From positions 106,796-170,795 of the forward strand of contig NZ_JABFMP010000010.1 in the NCBI RefSeq assembly GCF_013359595.1: DNA of 64,000 nt, written 5' to 3'. The stretch's first letter is position 1. Every line of letters begins with the position of its first letter. Positions 7,203-16,529 of this stretch are shown here, one piece after another. Position numbers and translations under genes: made by a program. Under the pieces are notes generated by a model that saw only the letters and a program-made list of their open reading frames with translations, ran no database searches and was not told the origin of the DNA. The stretch comes from Pseudomonas sp. C1C7 (lineage in GTDB: Bacteria; Pseudomonadota; Gammaproteobacteria; Pseudomonadales; Pseudomonadaceae).

Positions 7203-9173
7203 CTAGCCGACCGATTCGACCTCCAACAGAATCTGCCGGTTCTTGACCTGATCGCCGACCTGCACCTGCAGGCGCTTGAGCACGCCGTCGATGCCGGACT
7301 TGAGCGGATGTTCCATTTTCATCGCCTCCAGCACCACCAGCAGTTGCCCCTTGCTGACCTGGCAGCCCTCGTTGACCAGCACATCGACGATCGCCCCATC
7401 CATCGGCGCCTTGAGCGTGCCGCAGCTGGCGCTGGCCTGGCTGCTGACCGGCGCCTGGGTGCGGTCTTCCAGGCGCAGGCTGCCGGGGCGGGTAAACAGG
7501 CAGATTTGCCCGGCCTGCAAGCGGTAGGCATGGCGCTGGCGGATGCCGTCGATTTCCAGGATCGCCTGGCGTCCATCGCAATCGATGATCTTCAGCGCAA
7601 GACTGCGTTCGGCCACTTGAATCCGCAACGCCTCGCCCGGCACGGCATTCAATGACACCGACCACTGCTGTTCATCCAGCCCTAGCCGATAGTGCAGCGC
7701 CGCACTGGCGTTGTTGCGCCAGCCGGCCAGCGGACCACGGTGCGCTTGTGTCGATGCCTGATAGAGCAGGCCGGTGGCAATCGCCAGCTCTTCGGCACTG
7801 GGTTCATGCACACGCAGGCAGGGATGCTCGGCGAAGTGCTGCGCGATGAACGCGGTACTGAATTGGCCTTCGATGAATTGCGGGTGTTGCAACAGGCTGG
7901 CGAGCAGGCGCTGGTTGCTCTGCACCCCCAGCAACACGCTGTCCTGCACCGCCCGCAGCAACTTGCGCCGGGCCTCTTCGCGGGTCGCGCCATGGGCGAT
8001 CAGCTTGCCCAGCATCGGGTCGTAGAACGGGCTGATGCTGGCGCCTTCGATCAGGCCATGATCGATCCGCACGCCACTGTTCAGCGCTGGTTCCCAGGCA
8101 TCGATCCGCCCGGTCTGCGGCAGAAAATCCCGGGCCGGGTCTTCGGCATACAGCCGCACTTCCATGGCGTGCCCGTTGAGTCGTACCTGTTCCTGACGCA
8201 GCGGCAGCGGTTGCCCTTCGGCGATGTTCAGCTGCCAGGCCACCAGGTCCAGGCCGGTGATCAGCTCGGTCACCGGGTGCTCCACTTGCAGACGGGTGTT
8301 CATCTCCAGGAAGTAAAACTCGCCCCGGGCATCCAGCAGGAATTCCACAGTGCCGGCGCCGACATAGTTCACGGCGCGACCGGCCTTGAGCGCCGCTTCG
8401 CCCATGGCCTGGCGCAGCGCTTCGGTCATGACCGGGCAAGGCGCTTCCTCGATGACTTTCTGATGGCGCCGTTGGATCGAACAGTCGCGCTCGCCCAGGT
8501 AGATCAGGTTGCCGTGGCGGTCGCCGAACAGCTGAACCTCGACGTGCCGGGGCTCGATCAAGGCCTGTTCGAGGATCAGTTCGTCGCTGCCAAAACCATG
8601 CAGGGCTTCGGAGCGCGCGGTGCGAATCTGCTCCGGCAAATCTTTCGACTCGTGCACCAGACGCATGCCCCGTCCGCCACCGCCGGCACTGGCCTTGATC
8701 ATCAACGGATAGCCGATGCGTTCGGCCTCGCGACTCAGCGTCGCGTCGTCCTGCTCGGCACCCTGGTAACCGCGGATGCATGGCACGCCGGCGTCGAGCA
8801 TGGCGATTTTCGACAGGCGCTTGCTGCCCATCAGTTCGATGGCCTCGGCGTCGGGACCGATGAAGGTGATGCCGGCCGCCTGGCAGGCGCGGGCGAAGTC
8901 GGCGTTTTCCGAGAGAAACCCGTAGCCCGGATGGATCGCGTCGGCGCCGGTGCGGCGGGCGGCGTCGATGATCGCCGGGATGTTCAGGTAGGACTGCTGC
9001 ACCGCGGACGGGCCGATGTGCACGGCTTCGTCGGCCATCTGCACATGCAGCGCATCGGCGTCGGCGTCGCTGAACACGGCGACGGTGCGATAGCCCTGGG
9101 CCTGGGCGGTGCGCTGGATGCGGCAGGCGATTTCACCGCGGTTGGCGATGAGGATTTTGCTGAAGCCGGGCAT
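7203..9173 (-). CDS. atuF: Geranyl-CoA carboxylase alpha subunit AtuF (biotin carboxylase + BCCP)
   Basis: The 656-residue subunit carries an N-terminal biotin carboxylase (KILIANRGEIACRI at residue 5 onward, ATP-grasp glycine loop SAGGGGRGM, QVEHPVTE) and a C-terminal biotin carrier with the biotinyl lysine K619 in EAMKM. With AtuC it carboxylates cis-geranyl-CoA to isohexenyl-glutaconyl-CoA. Assignment to AtuF rather than the leucine-pathway homologue LiuD rests on the flanking atuABCDE genes. The ATG at 9173 has AGGGGA upstream; the open frame continues to 9314 through a REP element and is not real coding. A REP doublet separates it from atuE. Confidence 0.92.
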   Translation of the reverse strand: MPGFSKILIANRGEIACRIQRTAQAQGYRTVAVFSDADADALHVQMADEAVHIGPSAVQQSYLNIPAIIDAARRTGADAIHPGYGFLSENADFARACQAAGITFIGPDAEAIELMGSKRLSKIAMLDAGVPCIRGYQGAEQDDATLSREAERIGYPLMIKASAGGGGRGMRLVHESKDLPEQIRTARSEALHGFGSDELILEQALIEPRHVEVQLFGDRHGNLIYLGERDCSIQRRHQKVIEEAPCPVMTEALRQAMGEAALKAGRAVNYVGAGTVEFLLDARGEFYFLEMNTRLQVEHPVTELITGLDLVAWQLNIAEGQPLPLRQEQVRLNGHAMEVRLYAEDPARDFLPQTGRIDAWEPALNSGVRIDHGLIEGASISPFYDPMLGKLIAHGATREEARRKLLRAVQDSVLLGVQSNQRLLASLLQHPQFIEGQFSTAFIAQHFAEHPCLRVHEPSAEELAIATGLLYQASTQAHRGPLAGWRNNASAALHYRLGLDEQQWSVSLNAVPGEALRIQVAERSLALKIIDCDGRQAILEIDGIRQRHAYRLQAGQICLFTRPGSLRLEDRTQAPVSSQASASCGTLKAPMDGAIVDVLVNEGCQVSKGQLLVVLEAMKMEHPLKSGIDGVLKRLQVQVGDQVKNRQILLEVESVG

Positions 9174-9205
9174 GGTTGATTCCCCTGGTTCTGTGGTGAA
9201 TGTGA

Positions 9206-9274
9206 GGGCCTCTTCGCGGGCAAGCCTCGCTCCTACAGGATTACGCGCACCGTAGGAGCGAGGCTCGCCCGCGA
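9206..9274. repeat. REP doublet between atuE and atuF
   Basis: Inverted arms TTCGCGGGCAAGCCTCGCTC and GAGCGAGGCTCGCCCGCGA flank a short spacer. It sits inside the atu operon and could form an mRNA hairpin that lowers or protects atuF message relative to atuABCDE. Confidence 0.85.
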
Positions 9275-9279
9275 TGCTT

Positions 9280-10077
9280 TCAGGAGGCCCACCCCGGTTT
9301 GCGCTTCTGCACAAAAGCCAGGGTCCCCTCGACCCCCTCGGCTCCCGTCACCGCCTCACTGAACCACTGCGCCGCCTGATCCAGCAGCTGCGCCGACGGC
9401 TGCTGCGCACTGGCCAGCAACAATTGTTTGGTTGCGGCATTCGCCCCCGGCGCACAACACAGCACATGGGCCAGCACTTCATCGAGGCGTTCGGCGAGGG
9501 CTTGCGGGTCCTGTTCGACAAAATGCACCAACCCCATTCGCAACGCCTGTTTGCCATCGAACCGCGCCGCCGTCAGCGCCAGGCGCCGGGCCTGGGTCAG
9601 GCCGATGCGCTGCACCACGAACGGCGCGATTTGCGCCGGCAGCAGGCCGAGGCTGGTTTCCGGCAGGCCGAATTGCGCCTGATGATCGGCCATGGCGATA
9701 TCGCTGACGCAGGCCAGGCCAAAGCCACCGCCCAACACCGCGCCCTGCAAGACCGTGATCACCACTTGCGGCGCGCGCTGGGTTTCTTCCAGCAGGGCAC
9801 CGAAGGCACGGTTCAAATCGCGGTAGGCGCTTGCGCCCTGAGCGCGGGCGTTGGCCATGTCCTTGATGTCGCCGCCGGCACAGAAGTGGCCGTTGGCGCC
9901 ACTGATCACCAGGGCGCGAATGGCGCGCTCGTCACGCACCGCCGCCAGCACTGCGCGCAGTTCGCTGACCATCTCAAGGCTCATGGCGTTGCGGCTTTGC
10001 GGGCGATTGAGGGTGATGTGCAGCACGCCGCTGTACGGCTCCAGCAGCAACGTCTCGCAAACCGGCAGGAGGCTCAT
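9280..10077 (-). CDS. atuE: Isohexenylglutaconyl-CoA hydratase AtuE
   Basis: The 265-residue crotonase-fold protein has the oxyanion-hole segments HFCAGGDIKDM and QGAVLGGGFGLACVSDIAMA and the family motif FGLPETSLGLLPA. In the atu pathway this enzyme hydrates isohexenylglutaconyl-CoA. Its ATG overlaps the stop of atuD in an ATGA, so the two are translationally coupled. The frame is open further upstream inside atuD but those residues are shadows. Assignment to the hydratase step is by operon position, since crotonase substrates cannot be told from sequence alone. Confidence 0.92.
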   Translation of the reverse strand: MSLLPVCETLLLEPYSGVLHITLNRPQSRNAMSLEMVSELRAVLAAVRDERAIRALVISGANGHFCAGGDIKDMANARAQGASAYRDLNRAFGALLEETQRAPQVVITVLQGAVLGGGFGLACVSDIAMADHQAQFGLPETSLGLLPAQIAPFVVQRIGLTQARRLALTAARFDGKQALRMGLVHFVEQDPQALAERLDEVLAHVLCCAPGANAATKQLLLASAQQPSAQLLDQAAQWFSEAVTGAEGVEGTLAFVQKRKPGWAS

Positions 10078-11231
10078 TTCTTTTTCCCCGGCAGGATGCC
10101 CATGAGTTTGCAGATGATCCCCAGCATGATTTCGTCGGCGCCGCCGCCGATCGACACCAGCCGCACATCGCGGTAGGCGCGGGCCACCGGGTTGTCCCAC
10201 ATGAAGCCCATGCCGCCCCAGTACTGCAGGCAGCTGTCGGTGACCTCCCGGCCCAGTCGCCCGGCCTTGAGCTTGGCCATGGAGGCCAGGCGGGTGACGT
10301 CCTGGCCTTTGACGTATTGCTCGGTGGCCTGATAGACCAGCGCGCGCAGGCATTCGATTTCGGTCTGCAATTCGGCGAGACGGAAGTGGATGACCTGGTT
10401 GTCGATCAGCGCACTGCCGAAGGTCTTGCGTTCCTTGCAGTATTCGATGGTGCTGTCGACGCAGTGCTCCAGGCCCTTGATCATGTTCGCCGCGCCGAAC
10501 AGGCGTTCTTCCTGGAACTGCAGCATCTGCATCATGAAGCCCGCGCCTTCATGGCCGATGCGGTTGCGTTGCGGTACGCGCACATTGTCGAAAAACACCT
10601 GGGCGGTTTCCGAACTGCGCATCCCGAGCTTGTCCAGATGGCTGCTCAGGCTGATGCCCGGGGTGTTCATCGGCACCATGATCAGCGACTTGTTGATGTG
10701 CGGTTTGTCGTCGGAGATGTTGGCCAGCAGGCAGATGAAATCGGCGCTCGGCGAGTTGGTGATCCACATCTTGCTGCCATTGATCACGTAGTCGTCGCCG
10801 TCCTTGCGCGCGGTGGTCTTCAGCCCGGCCACGTCGGAACCGGCACCCACTTCGGAGACCCCGATGCAGCCCACCTGCTCGCCGCTGATGGCCGGGCGCA
10901 GGAACTCGTCGCGCAGTTCATCGGAGCCGAAGCGCGCCAGCGCCGGGGTGCACATGTCGGTCTGCACGCCGATGGACATCGGAATGCCGCCGCAATGGAT
11001 GGTGCCGAACTCTTCGGCGGCGACGATCGAGTAGCTGTAGTCGAGCCCCATGCCGCCGAATTTTTCCGGCTTGGAAATGCCCAGCAGACCAAGCTCGCCG
11101 GCCTTGCGGAAGATCTCGTGAATCGGAAAACGCCCGGCCTTTTCCCAGGCCTCGACGTGCGGATTGATCTCGTGATCGACGAATTGGCGGACGGTGCGGC
11201 GCAGTGCTTCGTGTTCCTGGGTGAAGATCAT
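10074..11231 (-). CDS. atuD: Citronellyl-CoA dehydrogenase AtuD (acyl-CoA dehydrogenase)
   Basis: The 385-residue flavoprotein has the full acyl-CoA dehydrogenase fold: N-terminal helical domain (MIFTQEHEALRRTVRQF), the middle beta domain with CIGVSEVGAGSDVAGLKT and KMWITNSPSADF, and the C-terminal helical domain ending in YWGGMGFMWDNPVARAYRDVR. AtuD oxidises citronellyl-CoA to geranyl-CoA. The ATG at 11231 follows AGGAGAAC. A 100-base gap separates it from atuC, the longest inside atuABCDE, and it ends by overlapping atuE. Neighbouring genes decide the substrate assignment. Confidence 0.93.
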   Translation of the reverse strand: MIFTQEHEALRRTVRQFVDHEINPHVEAWEKAGRFPIHEIFRKAGELGLLGISKPEKFGGMGLDYSYSIVAAEEFGTIHCGGIPMSIGVQTDMCTPALARFGSDELRDEFLRPAISGEQVGCIGVSEVGAGSDVAGLKTTARKDGDDYVINGSKMWITNSPSADFICLLANISDDKPHINKSLIMVPMNTPGISLSSHLDKLGMRSSETAQVFFDNVRVPQRNRIGHEGAGFMMQMLQFQEERLFGAANMIKGLEHCVDSTIEYCKERKTFGSALIDNQVIHFRLAELQTEIECLRALVYQATEQYVKGQDVTRLASMAKLKAGRLGREVTDSCLQYWGGMGFMWDNPVARAYRDVRLVSIGGGADEIMLGIICKLMGILPGKKK

Positions 11232-11331
11232 TTTTATTGTTCTCCTTAAATATGGGGGCACTGCTTTAAGCCCAATCAGTTGAGCCGCCGCGGGACCTAC
11301 AAGGACCGCGTTTTGCCTGGACTGACTGGCA

Positions 11332-12948
11332 TTAGAACCGCGCCACACCAAAACTGTTGGCCTGCAACGGCCGCACCTCGGCCTCGTGACAGATGTCCAG
11401 CAAGAACCCCAGCAAGGTCCGGGTATCGCGCGGGTCGATCAGGCCGTCGTCCCACAGGTTGGCGCTGCCATAGAGCGCCGTGGACTGGGCATCGAGTTTC
11501 TGCGCGGTGACCTGTTCGAGCATGTCGAGCATTTTCGGGTCGGGCACCAGGCCGTCTTTGGCCTGTTTGGCCTCGGTGACGATGCGCAGCACCTTGCCCG
11601 CCTGGGCACCGCCCATCACAGCGGTGCGACTGTTGGGCCAGGCGAAGATGAAGCGCGGGTCGAGGCCGCGGCCGCACATCGCGTAGTTGCCGGCGCCATA
11701 GGAGCCGCCGACGACGATGGTGAGCTTGGGCACGCGGGCATTGGCCACCGCCTGGATCATCTTGGCGCCGTGCTTGATCACGCCTTGCTGTTCCGATTCG
11801 GTGCCGACCATGAAGCCGGTGGTGTTGTGGAAGAACAGCAGTGGCGTCTGGCTCTGGTCGCACAGCTGGATGAACTGCGCCGCCTTGCTCGCGCCTTTGG
11901 GCGTGATCGGGCCGTTGTTGCCGATGAAGCCACAGGTGCGCCCGTGGATTTTCAGGTGGCCACAAACGGTCTGCTGATCGAACTCGTTCTTGAAGTCGAG
12001 AAAGCTCGAGCCGTCGGCGATTCGGGCGATGATTTCCCGCACGTCGTAGGGCTTTTTCGGATCGTCCGGGATCAGCCCCAGCAGTTCCTCGACGGGGTAG
12101 AGCGGCTCTTGCCATTCAGGCTGCGCACGCTGTGGCAGCTGATCGTTCCAGGACAGCAGGCTGACAATCTCGCGCACCTGACGCACACCGTCGGCGTCGT
12201 TTTGCGCCAGATACTCGGCGGTGCCGGCGAGTTGCGCGTGCATCTCGGCGCCGCCCAGTTCTTCATCGGTGGCGATTTCACCGGTGGCGGCCTTGAGCAG
12301 CGGGGGACCGGCGAGAAACAGCTTGGCCTTGCCGCGCACCACCACCACGTAGTCCGACAAACCCGGCTGATAGGCGCCGCCCGCCGTGGCCGAACCGTGC
12401 ACCACGGTGATCTGCGGCAGGCCCATGGCCGACATCCGCGCCTGATTGGCGAAGCTGCGCGCGCCTTCGACGAAAATCTCCGCCGCGTAGTTGAGGTTGG
12501 CGCCACCGCTTTCGGCGAGGGTGATCACCGGCAGTTTGTTTTCCATGGCGACCTGTTGCAGGCGCAGGGATTTTTTCAGGCCGCTGGGGGAAATGGTCCC
12601 ACCCTTGATCGCGCTGTTGTTCGCCACGATCAACGCGCGCACGCCGGACACATAACCGATCCCCGCAATCAGCCCGCCACCGGCCGAACTGCCGTCCTTG
12701 TCATCGTGCAGTTTGTAGCCGGCAAGGCTGGCCAGTTCGAGAAAAGGCGCGCCGGGGTCCAGCAGCAGGTTGAGGCGTTCGCGCGGCAGCAGTTGCCCGC
12801 GCTTGTCGAATTTGGCCCTGGCTTCGTCCGCCTTGTTCAACAGGTCCTGTTCCAGCTGACGGATCTGTTCGACACACGCCAGCATGGCCTTGCGATTACT
12901 CGCGAACGCCTCGCTGTGGGGATCGAGTTGCGACTGAATCACCGGCAT
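11332..12948 (-). CDS. atuC: Geranyl-CoA carboxylase beta subunit AtuC
   Basis: The 538-residue carboxyltransferase subunit has two crotonase-like halves: the acyl-CoA site (ALIVANNSAIKGGTISP, LAESGGANL, HGSATAGGAYQPGLSD) and the biotin site (TCGFIGNNGP, FFHNTTGFMVG, VVGGSYGAGNYAMCGR). It partners AtuF in geranyl-CoA carboxylation. The length equals that expected for this subunit. It begins three bases after the atuB stop, so the genes are read as one unit. Confidence 0.94.
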   Translation of the reverse strand: MPVIQSQLDPHSEAFASNRKAMLACVEQIRQLEQDLLNKADEARAKFDKRGQLLPRERLNLLLDPGAPFLELASLAGYKLHDDKDGSSAGGGLIAGIGYVSGVRALIVANNSAIKGGTISPSGLKKSLRLQQVAMENKLPVITLAESGGANLNYAAEIFVEGARSFANQARMSAMGLPQITVVHGSATAGGAYQPGLSDYVVVVRGKAKLFLAGPPLLKAATGEIATDEELGGAEMHAQLAGTAEYLAQNDADGVRQVREIVSLLSWNDQLPQRAQPEWQEPLYPVEELLGLIPDDPKKPYDVREIIARIADGSSFLDFKNEFDQQTVCGHLKIHGRTCGFIGNNGPITPKGASKAAQFIQLCDQSQTPLLFFHNTTGFMVGTESEQQGVIKHGAKMIQAVANARVPKLTIVVGGSYGAGNYAMCGRGLDPRFIFAWPNSRTAVMGGAQAGKVLRIVTEAKQAKDGLVPDPKMLDMLEQVTAQKLDAQSTALYGSANLWDDGLIDPRDTRTLLGFLLDICHEAEVRPLQANSFGVARF

Positions 12949-12951
12949 GGG

Positions 12952-13821
12952 TTATTCCTTGTCTTTGAGCACGTCGGGAAGATAGGCGCGGTGGAAACCG
13001 TTGTACGACTCGCTGTTGGTCGCCTTGTGGATCGGCCACGCGCGCCCGCCGAGGCTGGCGGCGCCATCGATGCGCAAGGTGCTGCCGCTGATGAAGGCCG
13101 CCGCCGGGCTCAGCAGGAACACGATCGCCGCGCTGACTTCCGATTCGGTGCCGATGCGCTTGAGCGGCACGTGTTCGCGCAAGGTCGGGATCACGGCCTT
13201 GAAGGCGCCTTCGTAAGTGTCCATGCCGCTGGAGGCGATCCAGCCCGGCGCCACCGCGTTGACCCGCACCCCGGCGTAACCCCATTCGAAAGCGGCGGTC
13301 TTGGTCAGGTTGTCCATGCCTGAACGCGCCGCGCCCGAGTGGCCCATGCCGGGCATGCCGCTCCACATGTCGGCGAGCATGTTGACGATGGCCCCGCCGT
13401 GTTTGCTCATGGACTGGTTGAACACTTCCCGGGCCATCAGGAAACCGCCCACCAGGTTGGTGCGCACCACGGTTTCAAAACCCTTCTGGTTGATCGAGGC
13501 CAGCGGCGACGGGTACTGCCCGCCGGCATTGTTGACCAGGCCGTGAATCGGCCCGTGCTTGCGGATCAGCTCGCCGACCATGTGGGTGACCGCTTCTTCA
13601 TCGCGGATATCGCAGGTGCACCAGTCGGCACGGCCGCCGTCCTGGGCAATCTCGGCGACGACGCTTTTGAGCTTGTCGGCCTTGCGTCCCACCAGCAGCA
13701 CATGGGCGCCGAGGGCTGCCAGTTCATGGGCGGTGCAGCGGCCGATGCCACTGCCGCCACCGGTGACGATGATCGTTTGGCCGGCGAACAGGTCGGCTCG
13801 GAAAATCGAATCGTAGGCCAT
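12952..13821 (-). CDS. atuB: AtuB, short-chain dehydrogenase with enoyl-CoA-reductase-type active site
   Basis: The 289-residue protein is an SDR with the cofactor loop TGGGSGIG at residues 20-27 and NNAG at 97-100. The classical YxxxK position reads HSGAAR (161-166), the pattern I recall from peroxisomal trans-2-enoyl-CoA reductase relatives, not the usual Tyr/Lys pair. That suggests an acyl-CoA thioester substrate. Its exact step in terpene breakdown is not settled, though the gene is part of the atu operon in P. aeruginosa. GAGGA precedes the ATG, and it starts 12 bases after the atuA stop. Confidence 0.9.
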   Translation of the reverse strand: MAYDSIFRADLFAGQTIIVTGGGSGIGRCTAHELAALGAHVLLVGRKADKLKSVVAEIAQDGGRADWCTCDIRDEEAVTHMVGELIRKHGPIHGLVNNAGGQYPSPLASINQKGFETVVRTNLVGGFLMAREVFNQSMSKHGGAIVNMLADMWSGMPGMGHSGAARSGMDNLTKTAAFEWGYAGVRVNAVAPGWIASSGMDTYEGAFKAVIPTLREHVPLKRIGTESEVSAAIVFLLSPAAAFISGSTLRIDGAASLGGRAWPIHKATNSESYNGFHRAYLPDVLKDKE

Positions 13822-13833
13822 GACGGCAGTCCT

Positions 13834-15636
13834 CTAGTTGACCTGGTCGGCGATGCGCCGGGGCACCGGAATCTGGATTTCCAACAGTTGCTGGGCGAAC
13901 GCCTTGCCTTGCGGGTCGATGCGCAGGCTGGCGACACCGCCGCCGCCGAGGGCATTTTCCAGCAGGAAGTTCAGGCTGTGGCTGGCCGGCAGATACCAGC
14001 GCTCGACGCGCCCGTGAATCGGATCGAGGACGTGGCTCATCCAGTCGACGATCACCGCCGGCGTCAGCGCCTCGGCGATCCACGGCAGGAACTCCGGCTC
14101 GCGGGCCATGACCCCGATGTTGCTGTGGTTGCCCTTGTCGCCGGAGCGAGCCACGGCGAGCTTGATCAGGGCCACGCTGGCGTCGGCACGCTCGCCGGGG
14201 TTTGGCGGATCGACCGGAAGGGGCAAGGTGTCGGGGTCGAGCACATCGACGGCGGGCAGGGCGCAGGGCAGGCGCTGGCCGTTGAATTCAATCTCCACCG
14301 CGCAGGCGCTTTTGTCGATGAGGAAGGAGAACAGGCGGATCAGCGGATAGACCGTCGGCCGACCGCCGACGATGCCGGTCAGTCCCGGTGCCATGCCGGT
14401 GGCGGCCTGGGCGATTTCCCGGGAGAACAGGATCAGCGCCTGCTTGTTCGGATGGCGCACCGCCAGTTTGATCACCACCTCGCGGCTGTCCCGGCGCTGG
14501 CCGTGGGGGCCGTAGGTGGCTTCGCTGCCGAGCAGTTCGATGTTCACGTCGGTGTAACGTGCCCAACCGCGTTGCTCGAACATTTCCGAGGTCTTGTCGA
14601 TGATCGCCTGGCTGACGCGACGGGCCTTGTCCACCGCATCGATGCCGGCGAGCAGGCAACTGGCGGTGCATTTGAAACCGTCGGGAAAGGTGGCGCTGAC
14701 CTTGTATTGAGCGGTCGGCGGCAAGCCTTTGGCGCCGTGCACGCGAACCGCATTCTTGCCCTGTTGCACCAGTTTGACCTGGGTGAAATCGCAGACCACA
14801 TCGGGCAGCAGATAGGCCCGTGGATCGCCGATTTCGTAGAGCATCTGTTCGCCCACCGTCAGCGGCGTGACCAGCCCGCCGGAACCTTCGGGTTTGCTGA
14901 CGATGAACTGGCTGTCGGCACTGACTTCGACGATCGGGAAACCGATGTGTTCGTAGTCGGGCACTTCGCGCCAGTCGGTGAAATTGCCCCCGGTACATTG
15001 GGCGCCGCATTCGATGATGTGGCCGGCCAATGCCGCCTGGGCCAGCTTGTCGTAGTCCTGCCAGGACCAGCCGAATTCATGCACCAGCGCGGCGCTGACC
15101 ACGGCGCTGTCGACCACCCGCCCGGTGATCACGATGTCGGCGCCCAGGCGCAGGGCCTCGACGATGCCCGGCGCGCCCAGGTAAGCGTTGGTCGAGACGC
15201 ACATCGGCGGCAGGGGCGCACCGCTGAACATTTCATGAATGCCGCGGCTGCTCAGTTGTTTGAACTGCGGTTGCAGGTCGTCGCCCAGCAGCACGGCGAT
15301 CTTCAGGGCGATTCCGGCCTTGTCGCAGGCCGCTTGCAGGGCGGCGGCGCAGGCCTGCGGATTGACCCCACCGGCATTGCTGATCACGCGGATGTTCTGT
15401 TCGGCGAGCCGGGAGAGCAGAGGACTCAAGACTTCGACGAAATCGCTGGCATAGCCGGCCTGGGGATCTTTCATCCGTGCCCCGGCCATGATCGACAGGG
15501 TGATTTCCGCCAGGTAATCGAATACCAGGTAGTCCAGGCGACCACCGTCCACCAGTTGCGCGGCGGCAGTCGAGGTGTCGCCCCAGAACGCGCTGGCGCA
15601 ACCGATGCGAATGGTTTTGGCCGCAGTCACTTGCAT
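13834..15636 (-). CDS. atuA: AtuA, acyclic terpene utilisation protein (DUF1446 family)
   Basis: The 600-residue product starts [20 protein letters not shown] and contains family-typical stretches [30 protein letters not shown] and [14 protein letters not shown]. AtuA/DUF1446 proteins are required for growth on citronellol-type terpenes, but the reaction is unknown to me. It is the first gene of the operon; AAGGGGG precedes the ATG at 15636. The open frame continues upstream to 15933 across the promoter and atuR operators and is not coding there. Confidence 0.92.
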   Translation of the reverse strand: MQVTAAKTIRIGCASAFWGDTSTAAAQLVDGGRLDYLVFDYLAEITLSIMAGARMKDPQAGYASDFVEVLSPLLSRLAEQNIRVISNAGGVNPQACAAALQAACDKAGIALKIAVLLGDDLQPQFKQLSSRGIHEMFSGAPLPPMCVSTNAYLGAPGIVEALRLGADIVITGRVVDSAVVSAALVHEFGWSWQDYDKLAQAALAGHIIECGAQCTGGNFTDWREVPDYEHIGFPIVEVSADSQFIVSKPEGSGGLVTPLTVGEQMLYEIGDPRAYLLPDVVCDFTQVKLVQQGKNAVRVHGAKGLPPTAQYKVSATFPDGFKCTASCLLAGIDAVDKARRVSQAIIDKTSEMFEQRGWARYTDVNIELLGSEATYGPHGQRRDSREVVIKLAVRHPNKQALILFSREIAQAATGMAPGLTGIVGGRPTVYPLIRLFSFLIDKSACAVEIEFNGQRLPCALPAVDVLDPDTLPLPVDPPNPGERADASVALIKLAVARSGDKGNHSNIGVMAREPEFLPWIAEALTPAVIVDWMSHVLDPIHGRVERWYLPASHSLNFLLENALGGGGVASLRIDPQGKAFAQQLLEIQIPVPRRIADQVN

Positions 15637-15666
15637 AACCCCCTTTCGACAAAGTGTTTCGAGACT

Positions 15667-15684
15667 ACCAAGCAAGCGCTTGGT
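15667..15684. promoter_or_regulatory. Probable AtuR operator 1
   Basis: The 18-base sequence ACCAAGCAAGCGCTTGGT has arms ACCAAGC and GCTTGGT around four bases. It lies 31 bases upstream of the atuA start. AtuR of P. aeruginosa is reported to bind two inverted repeats in this same intergenic region. Confidence 0.8.
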
Positions 15685-15710
15685 TTGTAAACTCCGGAAA
15701 TATCTTCTGG

Positions 15711-15727
15711 CCGAGCGCTTGCTTGGT
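15711..15727. promoter_or_regulatory. Probable AtuR operator 2
   Basis: CCGAGCGCTTGCTTGGT repeats operator 1 in reverse orientation with one mismatch in an arm. The two sites are centred about 44 bases apart, roughly four helical turns, so two repressor dimers would sit on the same DNA face. Confidence 0.75.
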
Positions 15728-15814
15728 TGCCGATGCCAGACTAAATTGCCCGCGCAAGTCCCCTGTTTTAGCGGGGATCGGCGTTGGTGACTGATCGACT
15801 GTAGGAGAGAACGG

Positions 15815-16441
15815 GTGGACGAGCAAAAAGCCCTGAGGGTGATGCGTGAACTGGTCGACAACGGCCAGTTGACCGATCCGGACAGCGCCCGTGGCAAGCT
15901 GCTGCAAGTGGCGGCCCACCTGTTTCGCAACAAGGGTTACGAGCGCACCACTGTGCGCGATCTGGCGGGTGCCGTGGGCATTCAGTCGGGGAGCATCTTT
16001 CATCACTTCAAGAGCAAGGACGAAATCCTGCGGGCGGTGATGGAAGAGACCATTCGCTACAACACCGCCTTGATGCGCGCGGCCATCGCCGAAGCCGACA
16101 GCGTGCGCGAACGGGTGCTGGCGCTGATCCGTTGCGAATTGCAGTCGATCATGGGCGGCAGCGGCGAGGCCATGGCGGTGCTGGTCTACGAATGGCGTTC
16201 GCTGTCCGACGAGGGCCAGGAAAAAGTCCTGGCCCTGCGTGATATCTATGAAGACATCTGGCTGCAGGTGCTGGGCGAGGCCAAGAGTGCCGGTTTCATC
16301 CGTGGCGATGTGTTCATCACCCGGCGTTTTCTCACCGGCGCGCTGTCCTGGAGCACCACCTGGTTTCGCGCCGATGGCAGCATGAGCCTGGATCAGCTGG
16401 CCGATGAGGCGCTGATTCTGGTGCTGGAGGAAAAGCAGTAA
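15815..16441 (+). CDS. atuR: AtuR, TetR-family repressor of the atu operon
   Basis: The 208-residue protein has a TetR N-terminal helix-turn-helix (about residues 24-70: [37 protein letters not shown]) and an all-helical ligand domain. It is divergent from atuA, with two palindromic operators in the 178-base spacer, so it should repress atuABCDEF and probably itself. The start is a GTG with AGGAGAG eight bases upstream. The inducer is expected to be a terpenoid-CoA or related intermediate. Confidence 0.88.
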   Translation: MDEQKALRVMRELVDNGQLTDPDSARGKLLQVAAHLFRNKGYERTTVRDLAGAVGIQSGSIFHHFKSKDEILRAVMEETIRYNTALMRAAIAEADSVRERVLALIRCELQSIMGGSGEAMAVLVYEWRSLSDEGQEKVLALRDIYEDIWLQVLGEAKSAGFIRGDVFITRRFLTGALSWSTTWFRADGSMSLDQLADEALILVLEEKQ

Positions 16442-16529
16442 CGGCGTGTGGGTCGGCAGGAAACTGGCTAACTGGGCGAAACCGCCTAGCTTGAATGCAA
16501 TGACGCAGTATTTGGGGGTGGGTGGTTTG

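Noticed and set aside
9174..9314. N-terminal extension of atuF to 9314
   Set aside because: It is translated REP sequence (typical GARLAREEA-like peptide) and is preceded by no start signal.
15637..15933. N-terminal extension of atuA to 15933
   Set aside because: It would cross the operators and the start of atuR on the other strand; the ATG at 15636 has an excellent ribosome site.
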